Below are positions 1-7,421 of a stretch of DNA of 43,671 bases, piece by piece. How positions within the stretch are numbered: the stretch's first letter is position 1; each line of letters starts with the position of its first letter. Made by a program: the position numbers and the translations under genes. The stretch covers positions 1-43,671 of the forward strand of contig NZ_JANIOA010000038.1 of the NCBI RefSeq assembly GCF_025175675.1, written 5' to 3'. Source of the stretch: Sedimenticola hydrogenitrophicus (GTDB lineage Bacteria; Pseudomonadota; Gammaproteobacteria; Chromatiales; Chromatiaceae). The notes under the pieces are model-generated. The model had not been told where the DNA came from, searched no databases, and saw only the letters and a program-made list of their open reading frames with translations.

Positions 1-5
1 AGGTC

Positions 6-45
6 AGAGAACAATATTGGCAATTACCTGAAGAATTTGTTCTCT
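6..45. repeat. 9-bp inverted repeat upstream of the diguanylate cyclase gene
   Basis: AGAGAACAA at 6-14 is the exact reverse complement of TTGTTCTCT at 37-45, with a 22-nt spacer. It lies 46 bp before the start codon at 92, so it could be an operator or an mRNA hairpin for that gene. It could also belong to whatever lies to the left of the window. No T-run follows, so a terminator is unlikely. Confidence 0.3.
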
Positions 46-91
46 ATGACCCAGATTCCTGTACCGCCGATGTATTGATTGCTGTATCGAG

Positions 92-1339
92 ATGCTCCTG
101 GACAACCGTACCCTGGTATTTTCCCTGATGCTGGTCGGCGCCATGATGGCGCTGAGCTTGGCCGTTGTGTCATGGGGGCGGGAGCATGACAGCCTGAAGA
201 AATGGGCTGGGGCGATGGCGCTGGAGGCGGTTGCTTTCTTCTTGATCGGCGCACGCGGTGCAATTCCCGATGTGGTCTCCATCATGTTCCCCATCATTCT
301 GATGGTTACGGCACAAGCCCTGAAGCTTGCGGCGATCTACGAATACCGTGAGTTGCCGTGGCCGCGCTGGCAATGCCTGGTGCCGGTTGGATTGGTCTCC
401 ATGGTCATTGTCTTGTTGCCACTGGATGATTTTCGTGGACGGCTGATTTATGGCAGCCTGATTTATGCAACGCAAATGCTGATGATCCTGAAAATCCTGC
501 ACACCGATATGGATTCCCGCGCGGGGCGTGCCTGGTGGCTGTTGTTCGGCGCCACCACAGCAATCTTGCTGTTTGCGCTGTTGCGGGGCATCGTTGCATT
601 CTTCAGGATCATCGAGTTCGCCACCATCGAATCAACGGTTACGCCAAGCCCTGTGCAGATTGCGGTTTTCATCGGTCTCATGGCCATGAGCATGCTGGGT
701 TCGCTGGGATTCATCCTGATGGTCAAGGAACGCGCCGACCGCACCATCCGTTCGCTGGCCATGACAGATTCGCTAACCGGGGTGATTAACCGCCACGCCT
801 TCATGGAGCAGGCTGAGAAGGAACACGCTTTGGCACGGCGCCACATGATGCCCCTCGCGCTGCTCATGATCGACATTGATTATTTCAAACGCATCAATGA
901 CGAATTCGGGCATCCGGTCGGGGATGATGTGCTCGTTGATGTGGTGCGCATCCTGGGCTCGCGGCTGCGCAAGCAGGATACGCTGGGGCGTTATGGCGGG
1001 GAGGAATTCTGCATTTTGCTGCCCGGTACCGACGAGGTGGGCGCAATGGTGGTGGCCGAAACACTGCGTGGTGCGGTGGCGGAGGCGCCACTGGCGGTCG
1101 GGTATAAAGAGGTTTTCGCGACCGTCAGCATCGGTGTGACCGTCTGTCCATCATCCTGTGACAGTTGCGATCAGGAGTTCGACAAGCTGCTCGCCGATGC
1201 GGATGCGGCGCTATACCAGGCCAAGAATGAGGGGCGTAACCGCGTGGTCTCGTTATCCATGAATTGCCAATCGGCAAACCCGGGGTCAGAGGGTTCAGAG
1301 GAGAATGCCACTTATTTAACGAGTAAGCTGTTGATATAG
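92..1339 (+). CDS. Membrane-anchored diguanylate cyclase (GGDEF protein)
   Basis: This 415-residue protein should make the second messenger c-di-GMP from two GTP at the inner membrane. Residues 1 to about 210 are mostly hydrophobic, with about six or seven membrane segments and no recognisable ligand-binding domain. The GGDEF domain starts near D226 (TDSLTGVINR) and carries the metal-binding DIDYFKRIND at 261 onward. The active-site motif is GGEEF at 302-306. RKQD at 293-296, five residues before it, matches the RxxD inhibitory site, so product feedback is likely. The last 30 residues after the domain are unstructured-looking. The ATG at 92 is the first in-frame start and the N-terminus looks complete. 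No partner gene is adjacent, so the signal sensed is unknown. Confidence 0.9.
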   Translation: MLLDNRTLVFSLMLVGAMMALSLAVVSWGREHDSLKKWAGAMALEAVAFFLIGARGAIPDVVSIMFPIILMVTAQALKLAAIYEYRELPWPRWQCLVPVGLVSMVIVLLPLDDFRGRLIYGSLIYATQMLMILKILHTDMDSRAGRAWWLLFGATTAILLFALLRGIVAFFRIIEFATIESTVTPSPVQIAVFIGLMAMSMLGSLGFILMVKERADRTIRSLAMTDSLTGVINRHAFMEQAEKEHALARRHMMPLALLMIDIDYFKRINDEFGHPVGDDVLVDVVRILGSRLRKQDTLGRYGGEEFCILLPGTDEVGAMVVAETLRGAVAEAPLAVGYKEVFATVSIGVTVCPSSCDSCDQEFDKLLADADAALYQAKNEGRNRVVSLSMNCQSANPGSEGSEENATYLTSKLLI

Positions 1340-2187
<848 letters not shown>

Positions 2188-2579
2188 AGTACGTCATCAT
2201 CAGGGTTCGGAGTCGGGTCGGCCGAGATCAGGCCAGGGACATATTGGGCTAGCGCATCAAGGGTGCAACAATACCCCGGGCTGCCCAAGGTAGTCACACG
2301 ATTTTTCGTATCCACGGCGTCTTCCCAGTCCCGGATCGGTAAAGGGTCATTACTCTCGCCAAGACGCCAAGCACGCCAAGGAAAAGCGATTCCTTTTTTT
2401 ATTCTTTGCGCTCTTGGCGTCTTGGCGAGAGTTCATTTGCCATTTGTCATCCAGAGGCGCTCGGCTCATGCATAGGTCAAACCTGAAGGGTCCCCGGCTC
2501 AGCGGGGGATTGTTCCGGGGATTCACTCGCTGCATCTTGCGGCTGTCAGGGGATCCCGGAGTACTGAATAAACGCGGAG
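2188..2579. other. 392-bp intergenic region between convergent tadA and mltF
   Basis: No gene is supported here. The only clear structure is the long inverted repeat at 2352-2432, listed separately. The rest, including 2440-2579, shows no convincing promoter, RNA or coding signal. Confidence 0.5.
2352..2432. repeat. Intergenic palindrome with 20-bp perfect arms
   Basis: The left arm ACTCTCGCCAAGACGCCAAG (2352-2371) is the exact reverse complement of 2413-2432, with a 41-nt spacer that contains a second CGCCAAG and a run of T. The core CGCCAAGACGCCAAG is, as I recall, a motif seen repeatedly between genes in many unrelated bacteria, with no settled function. The transcript could fold into a stable hairpin, so it may also terminate tadA and mltF. 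Confidence 0.7.
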
Positions 2580-3968
2580 TTACAATACCGCCGGCAGGGT
2601 GGTGACCACCGCCTGAAGGGGCTGTTGCTTCTGCTTGCGGTTGTGCCACACCAGCAGATCATAGTAGCTGCGGATATTGTCCACGTAATGGACCGGCTCC
2701 TTGCCGCGGGCAAAGCCGTGTTTGAGCGTTTCGAAATATTTCTTCTGGGCGAGCAGCGGCAGGTGCTGTTTCACCTCCGACCACTTGTCCGGGTCGCCGC
2801 CGTTACGCTGGGTGAGGATGCGGGCATCCTCCAGGTGGCCGTACCCCACGTTATAACCGGCCAGGGCCATCCAGGTGCGGTCCGGTTCCTGGATGCGCTC
2901 GGGGAGCTTCTTCTCCACCCGGCGCAGGTAGCGGGCGCCGCCGCTGATGCTCTGGGCGGTGTCGGTGCGGTCTTCGATTCCCATCTGTTTGGCGGTGGCG
3001 GAGGTCAGCATCATGATCCCCTTCACCCCGGTGGGGGAGACCGCCTTGGGATTCCAGTGGGACTCCTGGTAGCCGATGGCGGCGAGCAGATGCCAGTCCA
3101 TATCATTCTGTTCCGCCGCCTCCTTGAACAGCGGGATCAGCGGCGGCAGGCGTTGCACCAGGTGCCGTGCGAAGGTGCGGTTGTCGACAAAGCCCAGCTT
3201 CTCCACGTAACCGTAATAGCGCTCCAGCAGCTGCTCCAGGGAGCCGTCCTCCTTGATCCGGTTGATGAAGGTCTTGGCCGCCTTGTACAGGCTGTTGTCC
3301 TCGGCATGGGGGAAGGCCCAGGCCACCGGCATCTCCTTGCCCAGTTCGAAAGCCACTTGCAATTCGGGATGATAACGCCGGCTCAGGGCCACCTCATTGG
3401 AGTTGGCGATGGTATAATCGATCAGTCCCTCATAGACCAGGTTCAGCAGTTCCGTACTCTCCACGGCGCGCTGTGCGTCCCAGTTCAGATCCGGATACTC
3501 GGCCACCAGTTGTCTGAGCTGCTCCTCATGGCTGCTGCCGGCCATCACCTCCAGGACCCCATCGACCGTATCGATAATCTTCCTGGGACGCCGTTTGCCC
3601 GACTTGTAGACAAGCTGGGCGGTCACGCGCTGGTATTCCGGGGTAAACCTGATCGCCAGCTCCCGGTCGGTAGTCACCGTCAGACCGGCGGCCGCAAAAT
3701 GGGCTTCGCCGCGCACCACGGCTGGCAGGATCTCATCGAAACTCTCGGGGATGACATACTTCACCTTGACGCCCAACTCGGCGGCGAACTGTTCAACCAG
3801 CTCATACTCCAGGCCATGGATACGCTCCTTCTCCTGGATATAGGTGGCCGGATTGTTGCGGGTGATCACGATCAGTTGCCCCTCCTCCTTGATCCGTTCG
3901 ATCAGAGGCTTGGGTATGCTGCAGCTGGAAAACAGCAGACTCAGTGTCAGGAACCACAGGGTACGCAT
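2580..3968 (-). CDS. mltF: Membrane-bound lytic murein transglycosylase F
   Basis: MltF cleaves the MurNAc-GlcNAc bond of peptidoglycan, forming 1,6-anhydro-muropeptides, at the outer membrane. The 462-residue protein begins with a short hydrophobic signal (MRTLWFLTLSLLF) ending in SSC, a plausible though not classical lipobox with C16 as the lipidated residue. Residues about 30-260 form a solute-binding-protein (SBP_bac_3) module, which regulates the enzyme in this family. Residues about 285-430 are the SLT catalytic domain, with the catalytic glutamate E302 in GYQESHWNPKAVSPTG. Domain order and length match E. coli MltF (YfhD). The start ATG at 3968 directly precedes the signal peptide. Confidence 0.95.
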   Translation of the reverse strand: MRTLWFLTLSLLFSSCSIPKPLIERIKEEGQLIVITRNNPATYIQEKERIHGLEYELVEQFAAELGVKVKYVIPESFDEILPAVVRGEAHFAAAGLTVTTDRELAIRFTPEYQRVTAQLVYKSGKRRPRKIIDTVDGVLEVMAGSSHEEQLRQLVAEYPDLNWDAQRAVESTELLNLVYEGLIDYTIANSNEVALSRRYHPELQVAFELGKEMPVAWAFPHAEDNSLYKAAKTFINRIKEDGSLEQLLERYYGYVEKLGFVDNRTFARHLVQRLPPLIPLFKEAAEQNDMDWHLLAAIGYQESHWNPKAVSPTGVKGIMMLTSATAKQMGIEDRTDTAQSISGGARYLRRVEKKLPERIQEPDRTWMALAGYNVGYGHLEDARILTQRNGGDPDKWSEVKQHLPLLAQKKYFETLKHGFARGKEPVHYVDNIRSYYDLLVWHNRKQKQQPLQAVVTTLPAVL

Positions 3969-4200
3969 GGCTTATGGGGTAACCTTCAGCGTCCTTTGTT
4001 GGGTCAACGACCGGGTTTGTCGGGTGTACAATCGACCCCCTATTCTAAAGGAGGTTTCAGCAGATCGCGAAGCTCTGTCTATCCGATTGTTTTATATCGC
4101 TTTTAATCGATTGCCATCTGGTTTGTCTATAGCGATAATAGCGCCGCTGCTGTCAGCGGCGGGAGAGTCGGGTACAATAGCCCGTCACCGGGAGAAGGGG
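3969..4200. other. Intergenic region between mltF and the tRNA-Ser repeats
   Basis: No gene is seen. A small hairpin, CCGCTG-CTGT-CAGCGG, lies near 4144-4159, and TACAAT at about 4172 could be a -10 box for rightward transcription, with no good -35. mltF should have its own promoter here on the minus strand, but I cannot single one out. Confidence 0.35.
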
Positions 4201-4285
4201 GGATGCTCGGAGTCAGGGGGTTGACCCGACGCTGCAACGCGCCGTTGTTCGGCCGTACAGAATTGGAGAGGTGCCAGAGTGGCCG
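4201..4285 (+). repeat. First copy of an 85-bp direct repeat ending in the 5' part of tRNA-Ser
   Basis: Bases 4201-4285 repeat at 4343-4427 at exactly 142 bp offset with a handful of substitutions. The last 21 bases (4265-4285) equal the first 21 bases of the intact tRNA-Ser gene. The stretch before them (GCAACGCGCCGTTGTTC and GCCGTACAGAATT) is nearly identical in both copies, so the tRNA's upstream region was duplicated together with its 5' end. Confidence 0.85.
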
Positions 4286-4370
4286 CAAAAATCGCCGGGA
4301 GCGATTTTAGCGCCCGCAGGGCGCCCCGAAGGGCGAAGGGCAGGATGCCCGGAGTAATGGGCTTGACTCG
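4265..4370 (+). pseudogene. Split tRNA-Ser remnant interrupted by a 69-bp GC-rich insert
   Basis: Bases 4265-4285 match tRNA-Ser positions 1-21 and bases 4355-4370 (AATGGGCTTGACTCGA) match the next 16 positions, 22-37. The 69 bases between them (4286-4354) hold two hairpins: AAAATCGC/GCGATTTT with a 5-nt loop, and GCGCCC-GCA-GGGCGC. After 4370 the tRNA similarity stops. This looks like a tRNA gene copy broken by a small element and truncated, so it cannot give a tRNA. Confidence 0.7.
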
Positions 4371-4427
4371 ACGGTGCAACGCGCCGTTGTTCAGCCGTAC
4401 AGAATTGGAGAGGTGCCAGAGTGGCCG
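4343..4427 (+). repeat. Second copy of the 85-bp direct repeat, running into the intact tRNA-Ser
   Basis: This is the partner of 4201-4285. Its last 21 bases are the 5' end of the functional tRNA gene. Differences from copy one lie mainly in the first 40 bases (for example AGTAATGGGCTTGACTCGA here against AGTCAGGGGGTTGACCCGA). Confidence 0.85.
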
Positions 4428-4496
4428 AATGGGCTTGACTCGAAATCAAGTGACCCCTTGCGGGGTCCGTGGGTTCGACTCCCACCCTCTCCGCCA
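4407..4496 (+). tRNA. tRNA-Ser(CGA)
   Basis: This 90-nt class II tRNA has a 7-bp acceptor stem, GGAGAGG with CCTCTCC, then discriminator G73 and an encoded CCA. The anticodon arm is CTTGA-CTCGAAA-TCAAG, giving anticodon CGA, which reads UCG. The long variable arm (CCCCTTGCGGGG) and the T arm GTGGG-TTCGACT-CCCAC are typical of serine tRNAs. It stands alone between the duplicated leader and the defence cassette; tRNA-Ser genes are frequent island insertion sites. Confidence 0.97.
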
Positions 4497-4620
4497 ATTT
4501 TTTAAGCTATTGCAACGATCTACCTGCCCTGGTTATTGGCCGCTCATGCGTTTCAGCCGTTTCGCTGAAACCACCGCTGCCAAGCGATGGGTAGGTTCCT
4601 TCTTTAATACTGCTAGAGTA

Positions 4621-4647
4621 CCGGTTTCAATTTGACGCGCAAACCGG
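4621..4647. promoter_or_regulatory. Candidate operator/palindrome before mntA-hepT
   Basis: CCGGTTT (4621-4627) and AAACCGG (4641-4647) form a perfect 7-bp inverted repeat with a 13-nt spacer containing TTGACG. It ends 31 bp before the mntA start. Toxin-antitoxin operons are usually autoregulated at such a palindrome, but no DNA-binding domain is obvious in either protein, so this is only a candidate. A second hairpin, TTTCAGC/GCTGAAA, lies at about 4551-4570. Confidence 0.3.
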
Positions 4648-4678
4648 ATAGAGATGAACCTCCACCGGTGATGGCCCA

Positions 4679-4969
4679 ATGAGGAAAAAACAGGCACTGG
4701 AGCTGCTGCGTTCACACAAGGCCGAGCTGTCCGAACGATTCGGGGTGATCGATCTGGCGCTGTTCGGGTCCACGGCGCGTAACGTTGCGGGCAAGGATAG
4801 CGATGTCGACATCCTCGTTTCATTCGATGGACCGGCCGTTTCGAAACGCTACTTCGGCGTCCAATTCTATCTGGAGGATCTTTTCGGTTGCCCTGTGGAT
4901 CTGGTAACAGACAAGGCGCTACGCCCTGAGCTGCGGTCTTATGTGGAGCAGGAAGCCATCCATGTCTGA
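4679..4969 (+). CDS. mntA: MntA-family nucleotidyltransferase antitoxin
   Basis: This 96-residue protein is a minimal nucleotidyltransferase of the MNT fold. The motif LFGSTARNVAGKDSDVD gives an exact GSx10DxD: G30, S31, D42 and D44, which bind metal and ATP. In the characterised Shewanella HepT-MntA pair, MntA transfers AMP groups to a tyrosine of the HepT toxin and so silences it; I infer the same here. It overlaps hepT by 8 bp, the standard arrangement. The start at ATG 4679 (MRKKQALELL) gives the usual family length. The ribosome-binding site is poor. Confidence 0.9.
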   Translation: MRKKQALELLRSHKAELSERFGVIDLALFGSTARNVAGKDSDVDILVSFDGPAVSKRYFGVQFYLEDLFGCPVDLVTDKALRPELRSYVEQEAIHV

Positions 4970-5309
4970 CACAGGTAAGCCGAACCGTAGATGGGACTTC
5001 TATGTGCGGGATATGATCGGTTTTGCGCAAAAGTGCTTGTCTTACGTCGCAGACATGGATCAGCGGCAGTTCGTCACCAGCGGTATCACCTATGATGCCA
5101 CCCTGCGTAATCTCGAGCTGATCGGCGAGGCGGCCACCCATATTCCCGATGACATCCGCGCGACCTATCCTGAAATCCCCTGGCGGCAGATCATTGCCAC
5201 CCGAAACCAATTGATTCATGCCTATTTGGGCATAGATGATGACACGATCTGGAGTATTATTCGGGACGACATACCGGATCTGCTTCCAAAGCTGGAAAAA
5301 ATCGCATGA
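4962..5309 (+). CDS. hepT: HepT-like (DUF86) ribonuclease toxin
   Basis: This 115-residue protein is an all-helical HEPN-domain toxin. The catalytic Rx4-6HxY motif is RNQLIHAY, with R81, H86 and Y88. R81 and H86 should form the RNase site in a dimer, and Y88 corresponds to the tyrosine AMPylated by MntA in the studied homologue. The start is ATG 4962, inside the 3' end of mntA; an upstream in-frame ATG at 4941 would only lengthen the overlap. The stop is 23 bp before jetA on the same strand, with no promoter or terminator between, so it may be co-transcribed with the Wadjet genes. Confidence 0.9.
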   Translation: MSDTGKPNRRWDFYVRDMIGFAQKCLSYVADMDQRQFVTSGITYDATLRNLELIGEAATHIPDDIRATYPEIPWRQIIATRNQLIHAYLGIDDDTIWSIIRDDIPDLLPKLEKIA

Positions 5310-5332
5310 CCCGTCCCGGAAGGGTTTGCTGA

Positions 5333-6775
5333 GTGTTCTTCACGGAAGACCGGGAGCACTTTTTCAGGCCGCTCAACGGCAAGTACCGGGGCCAGGTGGT
5401 GGACTGCCTCCGCACCTTCTATTCCCGCCTCTACAGCTCGCTCGCCGACTACAGCCGCAGTTTCAACCGCGAGCAGGTGATCGAGATCCTGGAGGAGGCG
5501 ATCGCCCGCAGCCCGGTACTGGATGAGGACGAGGCCGAGGTCTACCAGGCCCCGGCCCGCTCGCAGCGCGAGCAGGCCAACTGGATACTCAATCAGCTGC
5601 TGGAGTACGGTTGGCTGGAGCGCCAAATGGACGAGGCGACCATGCACAGCACCTACGCCTTCACCCGTCACGGCCGCCTGTTCACCCAGCCCATGGTGGA
5701 GGCGTCCGGCGGCCGTTTCCGCACCCGCCACCGCAATACCCGCAACACCCGCAACGCGCTACAGTCGTTCCTCGACCAGGGCGAGGTGTATGACCTACTG
5801 GACGCCTTCGAGTATTCGGAGCGCATCATCTCCGACTTCTCCGATGTGATTGCCGAGCTGGACGAGCGCAAGCGCCAACTGGTGAAGGAGGTGGAGGCGC
5901 AGCAGGTGGTGCAGCGCGCCTCGGACGAATTTTTCGATTTTATGGAGAAGCGCTTCATGCCGGACCTGTCGATCCGTCTGTCGGCCGATTCGGTGGAGAA
6001 GTACCGCGACGAGATCAGCGAGCTCATCGGCAAGGCGCGACGCAAGCGCCGTGAATTCAAGACGCAGGCGGAACGGGAGTTGCGGCGGGCGGTGCCGGAG
6101 CTGATCGAGCACGTCAACCGTTCGGTCTATCTGCTGATCCTCGACGGCATCGAGACGCGCATGCACAACGCGGCGTCCATCATGCTGCCGGCCCTGCGTC
6201 AGGCACTTAACGGCTTTACCCGTCGCGCCGATATCATCATGCGCCAGCTCAGCTATACCGGGGCGTCGGGCCAGAACCGCCTGTTCGGCCTGTGCGAGCG
6301 GCTGCGCAGCACGCCCGAGGCGCTGCAGGCGCGCGCCCTGGCGGCAGCGGGTCAGTCCCTGTCGGTGATGGATATGGGTTTTGTCGACCCGGACGGTATT
6401 CGCCTGCAACAGGGGCGCCGGCCCCGGCGGGTGAACAACTCGGTCGAAGCGGTTGTGACGAATGACCGGGTCTCCCGCAAGGCGCTGTTCGTGCAGGGCG
6501 CGGTGGACCTGGCCTTTACCTTTAACAGCCAGGGCCAGCGTGAGTACCTGGTCCAGGCGCTGTGTGACGGCCACCGGATCAAGAGCCAGCAGCTGCCGGT
6601 GCGCGACGCTCGGGAGCTGCTGATGAGCGCCCATGCCATCGAGGTGGGGGCACTCGGCGGCGGCGAGTTCGGCTTCCGGGTGACCCCGACCGACAACCGG
6701 GTCGGCACGGACTATTTTCACGCCTGCGATGAATTTACCATTGAACTGATCGAAAGGGAGTCGAATGCTGACTGA
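5333..6775 (+). CDS. jetA: Wadjet protein JetA (MukF/MksF-like kleisin)
   Basis: JetA is the kleisin subunit that bridges the JetC ATPase heads and binds JetB. The 480-residue protein is soluble. Its N-terminal 110 residues are helical, with winged-helix-like character, and are followed by a long charged helical middle (about 150-260) typical of a kleisin arm. It does not look like the DUF3375 form of JetA; it resembles the family annotated from memory as JetA/DUF5716, so subtype is left open. The start is GTG 5333, with GGAAGGG about 9 nt upstream. The stop overlaps jetB by 11 bp. Identification relies strongly on the following jetB, jetC and jetD. Confidence 0.85.
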   Translation: MFFTEDREHFFRPLNGKYRGQVVDCLRTFYSRLYSSLADYSRSFNREQVIEILEEAIARSPVLDEDEAEVYQAPARSQREQANWILNQLLEYGWLERQMDEATMHSTYAFTRHGRLFTQPMVEASGGRFRTRHRNTRNTRNALQSFLDQGEVYDLLDAFEYSERIISDFSDVIAELDERKRQLVKEVEAQQVVQRASDEFFDFMEKRFMPDLSIRLSADSVEKYRDEISELIGKARRKRREFKTQAERELRRAVPELIEHVNRSVYLLILDGIETRMHNAASIMLPALRQALNGFTRRADIIMRQLSYTGASGQNRLFGLCERLRSTPEALQARALAAAGQSLSVMDMGFVDPDGIRLQQGRRPRRVNNSVEAVVTNDRVSRKALFVQGAVDLAFTFNSQGQREYLVQALCDGHRIKSQQLPVRDARELLMSAHAIEVGALGGGEFGFRVTPTDNRVGTDYFHACDEFTIELIERESNAD

Positions 6776-7421
6776 AGCACTGAGCGAGGCGCTTGAGGAG
6801 GCGGGGGTGAGCCTGCAGGAGTTCCGCGAACTCTGCCTGCGCCTGCTCAACTACGGGGTGCTGTGCCGCGCCGAGAGCCAGACCGAGCAACAACTCTACG
6901 ACCGCTATCTGCGAATCGAGCCGCTGGTGGAGGAGTACCTGGATCTGATCGGCGTCAGCCTGTTCCACGACCGGCGCTTTGCCTATCTGCGGCTCTATCC
7001 CCCCGGCGCCCGGGTGCCCGGCATGGAGGATGCGCCGGAGAGCGCCTTCAGCGGCGGCCTGCGGGCGCGGCTGCGCCAGGACGAGGTGGCGCTGTTGCTG
7101 GTGTTGCGGCTGCAGTACGACAAGGCGTTGCGGGAGGGCCAGTTGGACGAGCACGGTCATGTCCTGGAGTCGGTGGAGTCGCTGGCCATCGCCATGCGCA
7201 ATCTGCTCGGCCGCACCCTGCCTGACAAGATTGTCGAGCGCAAGCGGGTATTCAACCGGCTGCGCCAGTTGCGGTTGATCGACTACCGGCAGGATGAGGA
7301 GATGGAGAACGGTGAGGCGTGGATCCGCATTCATCCGATGATCGTCACCTTTGTCAGCGATGAGGCACTCACCGCCCTGGAAGATGAGTTGCCGCAACCC
7401 GAGGCGGAAGATGTTTCTTAA
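6765..7421 (+). CDS. jetB: Wadjet protein JetB (DUF4194, MukE/MksE-like)
   Basis: JetB is the KITE-type accessory subunit that dimerises and binds the kleisin JetA in the Wadjet SMC complex. The 218-residue protein has the DUF4194-like layout: an early GVL segment, YLRIEPLVEEYLDLIG, a strand pair (FAYLRLYPPG), then LRQDEVALLLVLRLQYDKAL and a C-terminal winged-helix region ending near IRIHPMIVTFVSDE. Start ATG 6765 follows AAAGGGA. The gene overlaps both neighbours (11 bp with each), which implies coupled translation and fixed stoichiometry. Confidence 0.88.
   Translation: MLTEALSEALEEAGVSLQEFRELCLRLLNYGVLCRAESQTEQQLYDRYLRIEPLVEEYLDLIGVSLFHDRRFAYLRLYPPGARVPGMEDAPESAFSGGLRARLRQDEVALLLVLRLQYDKALREGQLDEHGHVLESVESLAIAMRNLLGRTLPDKIVERKRVFNRLRQLRLIDYRQDEEMENGEAWIRIHPMIVTFVSDEALTALEDELPQPEAEDVS

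Noticed and set aside
2625-4106. 493-codon plus-strand open frame over mltF
   Set aside because: mltF on the minus strand has a signal peptide, two domains and a catalytic glutamate; the plus-strand product has none.
4213-4497. Minus-strand frame across the tRNA-Ser repeats (94 codons)
   Set aside because: Its internal protein repeat merely mirrors the DNA duplication and the tRNA gene.
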